This document shows positions 1-11,755 of a stretch of 64,000 nt of DNA, in pieces. The first letter of the stretch is position 1. Every line of letters starts with the position of its first letter. Source of the stretch: Rhabdophis nuchalis (taxonomy: Eukaryota; Chordata; Lepidosauria; Squamata; Natricidae); NCBI GenBank assembly GCA_039707465.1, contig CM077647.1, forward strand, positions 46,650,110 to 46,714,109. Direction: 5' to 3'. The translations under genes and the position numbers were made by a program. The notes beneath the pieces are model-generated. The model made no database searches. It was not told the origin of the DNA and saw nothing but the letters and a program-made list of their open reading frames with translations.

Positions 1-163
1 CAAGACATGAATATCCTTACTTATCATTTCCATCAATTTTCAGATGACGTTTTAAAAGTTAGATTAAAAGTACAGGTACTGTACTTTGCTTGCTGCTAAA
101 GCTTAGCAGACAAACGCTATTCAATCATCAATGGATAGTGTACCACATTGTATTCAGCGTTAC

Positions 164-1085
164 CTGTGGTCCTGACCCGCGCCCCGACGGAGGACCTGGT
201 GGCTGCATGGAATATTGCGGCCACTGGGGCCTTGGACTGGGTCGCGCCTTTGCGGCCTCTCTTACGGCAGCGAGCCACCCAGGCTCCTTGGTTCTCCGAG
301 GAGTTGAAGGTGATGAAGTGCCGCAAGAGAGGAGATGGAGATCCACACGCTCTGAATCTGACCGAATACAAGTTAGATCCCATTTGAGGACTTACCTTGT
401 GGTGATAAGTGTGGCCAAGCGTCAGCACTGTGCTACTCTTATTGTGTCTGCAGATAACCGCCCTGCCGCCCTGTTTGGGGTGACCCGCTCCCTCCTCCAA
501 CAGAGGCCGCGGGAAGCCCCTTTGCAGGGCAGAGCAGAGGAATTTAGGGAGTATCTGCAGGACAAAATCGCTCGGATTCGGGACGAGTTGGCCTCCATTT
601 CAATAGATCTGGGTGGACCGTCCAAGGCAGGTCTTGAGACCGTTTTATTGGACGAGTTCGACTTTGTTCCTTCCGAAGACATGGACAGGCTGCCGAGGCG
701 ACTGAATGCCACCATATGTTTATTGGACCCGTGTCCCTCCTGGCTGGTACTGGCCTCCTGGGAGGGGACACGAGGCTGGCTCCAGGGAATTGTGAACACT
801 TCTCTTAGTGAGGGGTTCTTGCTGGCTTCCCTTAAAGAGGCGATGGTGAGACCCCTCCTCAAGAAGCCTTCCCTGGACCCAGCATTGTTAACTAACTACT
901 GTCCGGTCTCCAACCTTCACTTTTTGGCGAAGGTTGTAGAGAGTGTGGTGGCACAGCAGTTCTCTCGGCACCTGGAGGAAACTGCTTATCTAGACCCGCG
1001 CCAGTCCGGCTTCCGACCTGGACAAAGCACCGAGACGGCATTGGTCGTGTTGGTGGATGATCTCTGAAGGGCCAGAGATAGGGGT
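164..1085 (+). mobile_element. L2-group LINE, 5'-truncated segment (copy A1)
   Basis: This is a truncated non-LTR retrotransposon fragment. It begins in the linker after the endonuclease domain and runs into the N-terminal half of the reverse transcriptase, ending just before the RT motif with DLSAAFD. It aligns along its length with the fuller copy at 25.4-29.2 kb. The reading frame is open over much of 90-1067 but starts in flanking DNA. It stops at a TGA where related copies read TGG, then jumps at about 1085 to an earlier point of a second L2 sequence. Assignment to the CR1/L2 group rests on RT motifs in sibling copies ([21 protein letters not shown]). The exact subfamily is uncertain. 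Confidence 0.85.
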
Positions 1086-2945
1086 TGGCCTCCACTGAAA
1101 GTGGTCTAGGGGGAACGTTGGAGGCCGGTCTTGAGACATCATCCTGGGAGGAGTTTGTCTCTGTTACTTCCGAAGATATGGACAGGTTACGTAGGCGACT
1201 GAGAGCCACCACATGTTTATTGGACCCGTGCCCCTCCTGGCTTGTATTGGCAACCTGGGAGGTCTCACGGGGCTGGCTACAGGAAATAGTGAACGCTTCT
1301 TTGAGTGAGAGGTTTTGCCTACCATCTTGAAAGAGGCGGTGGTGAGGCCTCTCCTCAAGAAGCCTTCCCTGGACCCAGCATTGTTAGTAAATTATCGTCC
1401 GGTCTCCAACCTTCACTTTTTGGCGAAGGTTGTAGAGAGTGTGGTGGCACAACAGTTTCCGCATCACCTGGAGGAAATTGATTATCTAGACCCACGCCAG
1501 TCCGGTTTCCGGCCTGGACACAGCACTGAGATGGCATTGGTTGCGTTGGTAGATGATCTCTGGAGGGCCAGAGATGGGGGTTGTTCCTCAATCCTGGTCC
1601 TATTAGACCTCTCGGCGGCTTTTGATACCATCGACCATGGTATCCTATTGCATCAACTGGAGGGGTTGGGGGTGAGGGGCACTGTCTTACGGTGGTTCTC
1701 CTCCTACCTCTCCAGTCGATTGCAATTTGTATTGGCAGGGGGGCAGAGGTCGACCTCGAGGCCACTCACTTGTGGGGTACCTCAGGGATCGGTCCTCTTG
1801 CCACTCCTGTTCAATGCATATATGAAGCTGCTGGGTGAGATCATCCGTGGTTTTGGGGTAGAGTACCACCTGTACACGGATGACACCCAGCTGTACATTT
1901 CTACCCCAAACCACCCCAACGATGTCGTCGAAGTGATGGCCCGGTGTCTGGAAGCCGTACGGATCTGGATTGAAAGGAACAGACTCAGACTCAACCCGTC
2001 CAAGACTGAGTGGCTGTGGTTACCGGCGCCCCGGTACAACCAGTTGACTCCATCACTGGCCATAGGGGGCGAACATCTAGCCCCCGTGGATGGGGCACAC
2101 AATGTAGGCGTCCTCCTGGATACCCGGCTGTCGATGGAGGACCATGTGACAGCCGTGGCCAGGGGGGCATTTTACCAGGTTCGCCTGGTGCGCCAGTTGC
2201 GTTCCCTCTTGGACCGGGACGCCCTTCGCACAGTCACTCATGCCCTCGTGATGTCCCGTCTAGACTACTGCAATGCTCTCTACATGGGGCTCCCCTTGAG
2301 ATGTACCCAAAGACTACAGCTGGTCCAGAATGCATCCGTGTGGGTAATTTTGGGAGCTTCCACGTAACACCGCTCCTGCGCAAGCTGCACTGGCTGCCTG
2401 TGGCCTTTCGGATGCGTTTCAAGGTGTTGATCACCATCTTTAAAATGCTCAATGGCACAGGACCTAGCTATTTGCGGGATCATATTCTGCCCCATACATC
2501 CCTTCGGCCGATTTGCTCCCACAGAGAGGGACTTCTCCGGGTGCCGTCCGCTAGGCAATGCCAGCAGGCGACGCCCAGGGGAAGGGCCTTCTCTGTGATG
2601 GGCCCGACCCTTTGGAACGGCCTACTCCCTGATATTAGAACCACCACTGACCTCCGCTTCTTCCGCCAAAAAGTAAAGATATATCTGTTCCATCAGACCA
2701 GCCTGGCCTAATCTCTGTTCCTCGTCCCAGTCTGTAGCTTAAATTGTTTTAATTAGGTTTTAATTGGGATACAGTTTTAATGTTCTATAAATTTTTAGTA
2801 CAGGGTTATTTGTTTAATTCGGTTTTAATTATGTATTTATTGTAATGTTTTATATGTTCTTAACTTTCCTGTACACCGCCCCGAGTCCCTTTGGGGAAAG
2901 GGCAGTTTAGAAATTTGAATAAATAATAATAATAAAATAATAATA
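1086..2945 (+). mobile_element. L2-group LINE with RT and 3' tail (copy A2)
   Basis: This second L2-group segment repeats the RT N-terminal region already present in copy A1 and then continues to a normal 3' end. The RT ORF 1315-2367 shows [13 protein letters not shown] (motif A), GVPQGSVL (motif B) and YTDDTQLY, where motif C is usually YADD. A frameshift moves the C-terminal part into 2010-2711. The 3' UTR ends with the family signature CACCGCCCCGAGTCCC and an AATAAT-rich tail at about 2920-2945. The element is dead. It differs in many positions from A1 in the shared stretch, so the two are different copies and not a recent tandem duplication. Confidence 0.9.
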
Positions 2946-3590
2946 ATAATTAAAACTATTTTCCCCATTTACTTTCCTATGTAGTATAAACTATAAGTTG
3001 ACCTTTTGGAACAGAAAAAAATCAATGCCCTAAAAATCAACATTCAGTATGTGTATTATTTTACTTTTTTAAACAATGGGTAGGTCCTCTGAATTCAAAA
3101 GCCTATCCTAGGAGTTCTTTGTGAAGCACTATTTTTTAAATTTTTATTATCAACAAGTATTACAAGCACATTTTTAATATTGAATTTCATTGTAAATTTC
3201 CTTCAAAGTCTATATAAACTGTGATCTGAAAGTCCTAGGTTCAAACTTCTTGCTTTTAAAAAAGGATATATCTGTAAAGGTCCCCCCTCGTAAGGTTCAG
3301 ATGATTGATTTTAAGATTGGTGGAAGACACAAGCGCATTCTTTGAAGGATATACTTAACACCACCTTTCTCACCCATTCATCCCTCAGATTGATTGGATA
3401 ATATGTATTATCCAATGCTTATTTAAGAATCTTTGAGATCTTTCAAGAAAGAAAGAGGAATAATAAATCAAAATGGCTCCAATTATAGGTGACCTGCCTT
3501 CTATCTGATATCTACACTAAGTAGTGGATATGATTAATATTGATTATCTTAAAGGAAGCATTTAGTAATACCTATTTATTCATTTATTTG
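2946..3590. other. Intergenic, no feature recognised
   Basis: AT-rich unique-looking sequence with no convincing coding potential or repeat signature. Confidence 0.5.
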
Positions 3591-3594
3591 TTTA

Positions 3595-4345
3595 CAAGCT
3601 GTACCTGGCCACGTGTTGCTGTGGCCCAGTCTGGTTAAATGGCCAACCAATCTGTGTGTAGATGTACACCTCCACACGCAAACATGTCCACACAACTACC
3701 GTATAACCCCCAACGTACCTACCTACTGTATTTCCCGCCTCTCTCTCTACCTACCCACTTACCTACCTACCGTATTTCTCCCACTCTCTCTCTCTTTCCA
3801 TCTACCTACCTACTGTATTTTTCCCTATCTCTCTCTATCCCTCTACCTACCTACTGTATTTCTTCTCTCTCTCTATCCCTCTACCTACCTACCTATTGTA
3901 TTTTCCCTCTCTCCCTCTTTTTATCCCTTTACCTACCTACCTACCTACCTACCTACCTACCTACCTACCTACCTACCTACTGTATTTTTCCCTCTCTGTC
4001 TTTATCCCTCTACCTACCTACATACTGCATTTCCCCTCTCTCTCTTTATCCCTCTACCTACCTACTTACCTACTGTATTTTAACCTTTCACTCTTTATCC
4101 CTCTACCTACCTACCTACCTACTGTATTTCTCCCTCTATCTATCTTTCTCCCTCTACCTACCTACCGTATTTTCCCTCTCTCTCTATCCCCTTACCTACC
4201 TACCTACCTACCAACCTACTGTATTTCTCCCTCTCTCTCTCTTTATCTCTCTACCTACCTAATGTATTTTTCCCTCTCTCTATCCCTCTACCTATCTACC
4301 TACCTACTGTATTTTTCCCTCTCTCTCCCTCTCTCTCTATCCCTG
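3595..4345 (-). mobile_element. Non-autonomous Helitron fragment (3' end plus minisatellite)
   Basis: Read on the minus strand, the right edge matches the 3' end of the complete Helitron at 53552-55612. It has the subterminal hairpin stem GGCCAC/GTGGCC with its loop and the GGTAC motif, and the terminal CTRR has decayed. Inside it is the same GGTA-type minisatellite. The 5' half of the Helitron (GC-rich module and TC start) is missing, so this copy is truncated near 4345. Confidence 0.7.
3705..4345 (+). repeat. Compound CTAC minisatellite
   Basis: Runs of (CTAC)2-12 are separated by a pyrimidine spacer of the form TGTATTTYYCCCTCTCTCTATCC. The repeat period is irregular, about 35-60 bp. It produces long, meaningless Tyr/Leu/Pro/Thr open frames in all three + frames. 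The reverse complement of this unit recurs at 30.4-31.2 kb and 54.5-55.5 kb. Confidence 0.95.
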
Positions 4346-4947
4346 TAATAGAGCTGTGGCTCTGCCCACTGCTCCAGCGTAATGCGCAAGCACTGCACAT
4401 GTGCAGAAGGCACACACACTCACATTTGTGAACTGATAGGGAAGGTAAGCGAATCCTACCGCTGATGTAAGGCCTCCTAAATACAAAGCCTATGATATAC
4501 CCAGAATATCAACAATTGTACAGAATGTGGTTCATTGTAAATGTTTGTTCAACAAGCAAATAATGTGTGATAGTCCTTAGGATTTAAAGAAGTAGGCTGC
4601 AAGAGAAACAGTGTTGTAAATATCTCATATCCGAAATATATACTTTGTTTATGTACCACTTTAAATCTCATCTTATGGTATAAACATCTGGTCAAATGTG
4701 ATCCATAACATTTACTGTAAGCCTTATTAAATATGTTATAAGAAGATAAAAGACTTTCATAGTTCCATTAATTCCCCATTATTCTCATCCAGGATGAAAG
4801 AAACATATTAATCAAGTTCACATGTTGAACATATTGTTCCTTATTGTTTCAGTTCAGAAGAGCAACCATGTCTCTACATTCCACAAATGCATCACATTCT
4901 AACTATCTTGATATTCAGTATGCAACCACATTTATAAATAACTTCAC
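4346..4947. other. Intergenic, no feature recognised
   Basis: No coding or repeat signature identified. It follows the truncated Helitron directly and could include unrecognised older repeat DNA. Confidence 0.4.
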
Positions 4948-5378
4948 GGGTGTGCTGCATCCATAATGCTATGTGCACGACTCAACCACCTACACCCCAC
5001 ACATGCGCACATGACCAGCAAACACACACACATGCTTTTGGCACACTTTTTTCGCCCTCCCCAGGCTCCAGAGGCTTTCTAGGAGCCTAGGGAGGGTGAA
5101 AACAGTTTACCCCCCCGCCTCCGGCAGGCCCTCTGGAGGCTTCGGGAGCTTTCCTGAAACCTCCGGAGGATGAAAAACGGACATATGGGGAACCCAGAAG
5201 TTCGGGAATGGTGACTTCCAGTTTGTCCGTAAGGCTTTTTTTTGCCCTCAGTCTCAAAAGAAGGTCAAAATCAGCTGGCCATGTGCGCTGATCAGCTAAC
5301 AGGGTGCCACCTCAAATGCCCTAACAAATGGCTCTGCGTGCCACTTGTGGCACACGTGCCATAGGTTCACCATCGTGG
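4948..5378 (-). mobile_element. hAT-type MITE (GATGGCGAACC family)
   Basis: On the minus strand this reads from a terminal CCACGATGGTGAACC through the family body (TATGGCACG.GTGCCACA.GTGGCACG). The GC-rich centre has CTCCAGAGG-type inverted segments. The far terminus is lost near 4948. It abuts an L2 3' tail at 5388. Confidence 0.75.
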
Positions 5379-5387
5379 CAAACCTGT

Positions 5388-5572
5388 TAAATTGGTTTTT
5401 AGGGACACAGTTTTAACGTATTTAAATTTTTTAGCACAGGGATACTAATTTAATCTGGTTTTTAAATTTTGTATATTGTTATGTTTATATATGATTTTTT
5501 AATTTCCTGTGCACCGCCCCGAGTCCCTTCCGGGAAAGGGAGCGGTATATAAATTTAATAAAAGTCAAAGTG
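5388..5572 (+). mobile_element. L2-group LINE 3' UTR fragment (copy B)
   Basis: This is a short 3' end only. It holds the AT-rich 3' UTR, the signature GTGCACCGCCCCGAGTCCC, and the tail GGTATATAAATTTAATAAA. It is a strongly 5'-truncated insertion. Confidence 0.85.
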
Positions 5573-7243
5573 GGACTAGACTTTTAAAAAAGCCATTAAA
5601 CTATGGGAATGACAGGAAAAGAAGTACCAGACAGAAATTATAGAATGTAAAAGAAGTGGCTGTTTTTATCCTGGCAAAGGACAATTTAGGGGCTGGGATG
5701 AAAGTAGTGAACAAGTAAAACAAATTTCATAAAATAACAATAGCAATAAGATAATTTTACTTAGGCATGACCTCATGTTGATTCATGCTTCAGCTCTATC
5801 TAGAACCTAGAACCCAGGAGCCTAGTGAACCCATGCGAAGTCAAACTGTTAAATATTAATAATGAATACTGATTAAAAATAATGGCAAAACTTCTATAAT
5901 TGACAGCACTAAATAATTATTACTAAACTAAAATACTTTTTTATAGATTTGGAAATGATATCTGCTGACCTGTGCTCTCCTTGGTGAAAAAAATAGATTA
6001 AAAAATAATTTAAAAATGAAATCCTCTCTTGATTCCAATTCCTCACTAATCAGAAATTTTAATAATACAACAACTAATTGTCAGAAATGCTGCAGATAGG
6101 ATACTACAGCTAATGGCACGAGATTACATGGCAGTAAAGTAACAAAAGAAAAAAAAAGAATGACTCCTTTGGAACAACATAGGTTCATTCTTAACTATCA
6201 TGTAATCTTCAATAATCTTATTTGATAAAACACAGTGAAAATGTCAAAAGTCCCATCATAACTTAATGCATGCTGCAAAAGTCAAGGTACTTAGCTGGAG
6301 ATAGTTTTTACAAGTTAGCAATGGGATATTTTAAATGCTGACTTTAAAACATAACAACACAAAAATAATTATACCTGTAGAAGTTAACAGCAGCCCTTGC
6401 CTGCCACCTAAAGGTTTCATGGGTCACTATACATTTTGGCTTTTGAGTATCTAAAGACTTCTCACAAATGAAAAACAGAAAGGGAGAGGAGCTTTTACCC
6501 CCCCACCCCAATGAAAGTATAAAACACCTTTTTTTTCTTCATGCATGCAAACTATTTGGAACTACCAAATGAACTGAGTTCTTTGGCTCAATTTCCTAAG
6601 AAATTGTATCATACTTACTCATGAGATATACACTATGAAATATCTCAGAGCATATTCCTTGCACATTACTTGTGTCCTTGACATTCAATGATCTTTCAGT
6701 ATTCAAGCAGTAGTGACTACTTCAAGAAAGTCATCGTAAGTATATATATATTATTATTATCATTATCATCTTCTTAGTATTTAGATATATTAGTACATAT
6801 CAATGGCCTGTTGATTTAGGAAACTCTGTAAAGGATTCCTTATCTCTCTTCCACCAGACAACAGAACATTTTGTTCATTTGTAGGAAGGAATAGTGGAAA
6901 TAGACTAGCTTAGCCAAATGTCAGTTCCCAAAAGGATAAAGGACAGTCCACGTTTTCCACCCACATAAAAAATAGTCTTCCTGTTATCCCAGGAAAAATG
7001 TAATCTTTGGTTGTCTGGAGGGAACTCCCTGTAGACATGCTTGGAACAAGCACTGCTTCTTCTACCCTAAAAACAGTGAATGATATTAAATCTCAAATAA
7101 AACTTAAATTTGTTCATAAGATTAATTCTGGACATAAATATGGAGTTTGATCCATATGCCAATGTTGGATAAATTTACATGTTAATATTGTATTGAAATC
7201 TCTAAGGATGTAAAACAGGGGCCATTATATTATAATGTTCATG
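5573..7243. other. Intergenic, no feature recognised
   Basis: AT-rich DNA with short TAT/ATT runs near 6740. No coding potential or recognisable repeat was seen. Confidence 0.5.
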
Positions 7244-7251
7244 CAATAGAC

Positions 7252-7542
7252 CCATGATGGAGAACCTATGGCATGGGTGCCACAGGTGGCACGTGGAGCC
7301 ATTTGTTAGGGCACGTGAGGTGTTTCCCTCAGCTCCAGTGGGCATGTCCAGCTGACTTCAGACTTCTTTTGAGACCATTTTTCACCCTCCGGAGGCTTCC
7401 CTGAAGGCTCCAGAGGGCGAAAAACAACCCTACGACCAAACCAGAGGGGGAAAGAGTGTGCATGTGTGGCACGCTCGCACACAACCCCCCCTGCATTCCC
7501 CCCACTTTTGGCACGTGAGCCAAAAAAGGTTTGCCGTCACTG
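7252..7542 (+). mobile_element. hAT-type MITE with 8-bp TSD
   Basis: This non-autonomous DNA transposon begins CCATGATGGAGAACC and ends GGTTTGCCGTCACTG, which are imperfect inverted ends. It is flanked by a perfect 8-bp duplication CAATAGAC (7244-7251 and 7543-7550). The 8-bp TSD and CAGTGATGG-type termini are typical of the hAT superfamily. It has no transposase. Confidence 0.92.
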
Positions 7543-7550
7543 CAATAGAC

Positions 7551-8154
7551 TGTATATCTCAGAAGAGCTTGTTGGAGATACCAGTTCTATGATATCTGAT
7601 CATTGGAAGAAAATGTTTTACCACTGCAGAATCAAAATAAGGATCTACAGTATGTGATGCTACTTCTTTTAATTATACCCCTCTTGCTACTCCAAACCTT
7701 CCATCAAAATATTTTAAAAAAGTCTGTAGTACAGTTTCCTGATTACTGAGTCTATAATTTAATGATCAACAGTAAGAACATGTCTTTGTCTATTTTCATT
7801 TATTCCCATGGGGTTATTCTTAGCTCCCTAAATTTTCTATTGCTTTCTATTTCTATGTTCTTTCTTCCTTTCTACCCCATCCAAATTTTAAACGTTTGTT
7901 ATTTCTTGTGTCTTTCCACTTTTTTTTACTTCTTTTCTGAGTGACACTATAATGCAAATGTTGGTAGGATGAGGTAAGTCCTTTTTAAATTGGAGTGTGA
8001 GTTTCTTTATGGAGGACAGTTATATATGCCAAATTCAGAATATTGTTAAATTATCATTGTTCAATGTATGAAAGTAGAAAAAATAGGAAAAGGGACCAGG
8101 AGAATGAACACGAAGAGCAAGTTTGAAAGAGGCAGTAGAATTATAATGTTAAAC
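7551..8154. other. Intergenic, no feature recognised
   Basis: No coding or repeat signature identified. A short leucine/phenylalanine-rich frame at 7762-7944 has no support as a gene. Confidence 0.5.
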
Positions 8155-8612
8155 TTGTAAAATATTGTGCCACCCTTATTGCATCCGCAGATAACCGCCC
8201 TGCCACCCTGTTTGGGGTGACCGGCTCCCTCCTTCACCAGAGGCCGCGGGAAGCCCCTTTACAGGGACAAGCAGATGAATTTGGGATTTATCTGCAGGAC
8301 AAAATCACTCGGATTCGGAATGAGTTACCCTCCATCGAGAGTGGTCCAGTTGGACTGTCCGAGGCTGCTCTTGAGACACCATTCTGGGAGGAGTTTGACT
8401 TTGTTACTACCGAGGATATGGACAGGTTGTCAAGGAGACTTAAGGCTACCACATGTTTATTGGACCCGTGTCCCTCCTGGCTTGTACTGGCATCCTGGGA
8501 GACGACACGAGGCTGGCTCCAGGATATTGTGAATGCCTCTTTGAGTGAGGGGTCCTTGCCTACCGTCTTGAAAGAGGCGGTAGTGAGGCCCCTCCTCAAG
8601 AAGCCTTCCCTG
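8155..8612 (+). mobile_element. L2-group LINE, 5' part of interrupted copy C
   Basis: This is a 5'-truncated L2-group copy that starts just upstream of the RT domain. It is interrupted at 8612 by an L1-type insertion and resumes at 10187. The last 15 bases before the break (8598-8612) are duplicated at 10187-10201. That shows target-primed insertion of the later element into this LINE. Confidence 0.92.
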
Positions 8613-10186
8613 AAAGCGGCGCTTAGAAATGGCTCCTCATTGCGAGGAAGCGGACATTTCGCATCCGGATTGCTTTGAAGCAAGTGAAAGTGCTTCGCGG
8701 CTTGTTTCTATTCGATGTATCTAAGTCCGGCTGGCTTGAAACAATTTTTCTTTTGCTACTTTCTCCTGCTGGCTCTCAGACTGGGCGGTGGAAGATGGCT
8801 GCCCTTTGTTCCTGAATGACTATTTTTACTTATGGAAAATTACCAACATCTCTTTGTGATTTGGACTCCCTCTCTCTACTAATGAAGAAATTTCTGGATT
8901 AATTGATTCCTTCCCTGGAGTGCCTTCTCTGCTATAATTATTGACTGTGAAAAGTGTTTTTCTTCTGGGTCCTACAACTCTTTACAACCCTGATTTGAAC
9001 TGTCTTCTCCTGACTTGCTCCAGCGGCCCCACCCAAAAAACGCCATCTTAGTGGCACTGACTTTAACAGCTTACCATGGCATCAAAATCAGAATTGGCAG
9101 GTTTGGAACAAAGAATGACATCAATGGAATCAGTGTTACAAGCTTTGGTGCAGGAAATTAAAGCTTTGAGAGAAGATCATAGCAGCTTCAAGAAGGAACT
9201 TTTGGAAACACGGAAACAACTGTTGGAGAACACACAGAAGACTGAGGAGCTGGAAGGGGGGCTGGCTGGGGCAAAGGGAGAGCTTAAAATGTTAACAGTG
9301 AGGTTGGAGAACTGACTGGGCATATGTCTAGGATGGATTTTGAAAGGATGTCATATTTTTTAAGATTTCAGAACATTTCTGAAGAACCTGGTGAATGTCT
9401 TCCTGAACTCATGAGCACAATTTTAGCAGACTATTTACATAAACCTAAAAATGAGATCAGGGGGGACATTGACCTAGTCTACAGAATAAACTCGACATAT
9501 GCCAGGATAAATGAAGTACCCAGAGAGATACATATTAAATTTGTTAGAAGGTCAACCAGAGAGGGAATTTTGAAGGCGCAGAGAGGGGGGGCCCTACTTT
9601 ACCAACAAAAGGAAGTCGCCATCTTGAAGCAGATCCCAAAAAAGATTAGAGAGATGAGAAGGAGGTATTCCTTCTTATTCAAAAAATTGTTTGACCATGG
9701 GATTTGGTTTAAGTGGGCGATGCCGGAAGGGATGTTGGTGTTCTGGGAAGGAGGGAGAGTTAGGATTAAAACAGTTGTTGAGGCAGAAGCCTTTCTTAAA
9801 AAACATTCCTCTGTCCTGGGGGAAGATTCAGGGGGAGGCAGGGGGGGGGCACGGCCCCACCCGCTGGGGGTCAGGAAGGAGAAAAAGATACAATTGCCAA
9901 GAGACTTAGATCAAAAAAATAACTTTGCTTTTTTATTAACATAGTATAACCTTTTTATCTGGATATTTGTACACGACTGCCAGCATAGAATTGAGAATTC
10001 AGGATGTATGCACTTATTTTCACCTCGTAGTATTTTTGAAAAATGTTTTTTTAATGTTTTATTATGAAGCCCTGGAAGGGCCAATGATCCCGACGCGAAA
10101 GTTCTCAAAATGTTTCTGTATCCCTTACCCTATCCTTTTGGAAAATTGTAAAAACTCAATAAAACTTTTTCAATATAAAAAAAAAA
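8613..10186 (+). mobile_element. L1-type element with ORF1 only (half-L1)
   Basis: This 1.57-kb non-LTR retrotransposon is inserted into L2 copy C. It has a 5' UTR-like lead of about 460 bp, an L1 ORF1, a roughly 240-bp 3' UTR with AATAAA at about 10158, and a terminal poly(A). A 15-bp target-site duplication flanks it (8598-8612 and 10187-10201). No endonuclease or reverse transcriptase sequence is present: 3' UTR follows ORF1 directly. The layout resembles mammalian HAL1 half-LINEs, which need another L1 for mobility. Whether this is one internally deleted copy or a multicopy family cannot be decided here. Confidence 0.9.
9076..9944 (+). pseudogene. L1 ORF1p (coiled coil + RRM/CTD), frameshifted
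   Basis: This is the L1 ORF1 RNA-binding chaperone. The first part (9076-9315) is a coiled coil rich in Glu, Leu and Lys, beginning MASKSELAGLEQRMTSMESV. The second part (9324-9944, another frame) carries the RRM and C-terminal domain. It shows RVYRINS-like VYRINS, EIHIKFVRRSTRE, LLYQQKEVAILKQIP and the GMLVFWEGGRVRI segment typical of vertebrate L1 ORF1. The two halves lie in different frames, separated by a TGA at about 9313-9315, so one small indel has broken the gene. Codon use is ordinary and the rest is well preserved. Confidence 0.88.
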
Positions 10187-11755
10187 AAGAAGCCTTCCCT
10201 GGACCCGGCATTATTGGTAAATTATCGTCCGGTCTCCAACCTTCACTTCTTAGTGAAGGTTGTAGAGTGTGTGGTGGCCCAACAGTTTCCATGACACCTG
10301 GAGGAAATTGATTATCTAGACCAGCGTCAGTCCGGCTTCTGACCCAGTCACAGCACCGAGATGGCATTGGTCGTGTTGGTGGATGATCTCTGGAGGGCGC
10401 GCGATAGGGGATGTTCCTCTATCCTAGTCCTATTAGACCTCTCAGCAGCTTTTGATACCATCGACCATGGTATCTTATTGCGCTGACTGGGGAGGTTGGG
10501 GCTGGGAGGCACCGTTTTACGGTGGTTCTCGTCCTACTTCTCTGGTCGGTCGCAATATGTGTTGGCAGGGGGGCAGAGATCGGCCTCGAGGCCCCTCTTA
10601 TGCGGGGTTCCTCAGGGGTCGGTCCTCTCGTCCCTCCTGTTCAACACATATATGAAGCCGCTGGGCGAGATCATCCATGGTTTTGGGGTGGGATATCATC
10701 TGTACGCTGATGATACTCAGCTGTACATATCCACCCCAGACCACCCCAACGATGCCGCCGAGGTGTTGTCCCGATGTTTGGAGGCCGTATGGATCTGGAT
10801 GGGTAGTAACAAAATCAAGCTCAACCTGTCCAAGACTGAGTGGCTGTGGTTTCCGGCACCCTGGTTCAGCCAGATAACTCCAACTCTGGGCATTGGGGGC
10901 GAAACACTGGCCCCCGTGGAGAGGGCGTGCAATTTGGATGTCCTCCTGGATTCCTGGTTGTCCATGGAGAACCATGTGGCGGCCGTGGCCAGGGGGGCAT
11001 TTCATCAGGTACGCCTGATGTGCCAATTGTGCCCCTTACTGGACTGGCTGCCCTTCGCACAGTCACTCAAGCACTCGTGACATCCCAACTCGACTACTGT
11101 AATGCTCTCTACATGGGGCTTTCCTTGAGGTGCGCTCGAAAGCTACAGTTAGTCCAGAATGCAGCCGCACGGGTGATTACGGGAGCCCCTAGATACTCCC
11201 ACATAACACCGCTCCTGTGCGAGCTGCACTGGCTACCTGTGGTCTTTCGGGTGCGCTTCAAGGTTTTGACGACCATCTTTAAAGCGCTCCATGGCTCGGG
11301 ACCTAGTTATATGCGAGACCGTCTTCTGCCCCATACATCCCTGCGTCCAATCCGCTCCCACAGAGAGGGCCTTCTCAGGGTGCCGTCGGCCGGGCAATGC
11401 CAGCTGGCGACACCCAGGGGAAGGGCCTTCTCTGTGGCGGGCCCTACCCTTTGGAACGACTTACCCCCGGAACTACGCACCATCTCAGACCTCCGCCTCT
11501 TCCTCCAGTGTCTAAAGACACACCTTTTTCATCAAGCCGGCCTAGCATAACCTTCTTCTATGACTATTTTTAGACAGTTTTAATTGGGGATTTTAAATTA
11601 ATTTTAGCACAGGATAGGAATGTAATATGTCTTTTAAATTTTATATTTTTGTCAGATTTGTATGTTTTAAATTCCTGTGCGCCACTCTGGGTCCTTTTTG
11701 GAGAAGGGCGGGGTATAAATTTAATAAAGTAAAAATAAATAAAATAAATAAAATA
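10187..11755 (+). mobile_element. L2-group LINE, 3' part of interrupted copy C
   Basis: This continues copy C after the half-L1. RT motif A is followed by a stop (TGA at about 10482). An open stretch at 10496-11080 includes GVPQGSVLSSLLFN (motif B) and YADDTQLYIS (motif C). A frameshift near 11040 puts the C-terminal region into 10840-11550. The 3' signature GTGCGCCACTCTGGGTCC and a TAAATAAAATAAA tail close the element. Confidence 0.92.

Noticed and set aside
3705..4345. CRISPR-like array
   Set aside because: Irregular simple-sequence units in a vertebrate genome, without constant repeats or unique spacers.
3613..4348. Overlapping long + strand frames rich in Tyr-Leu-Pro-Thr
   Set aside because: Produced by the CTAC minisatellite in all three frames. 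No start context, domain or conservation.
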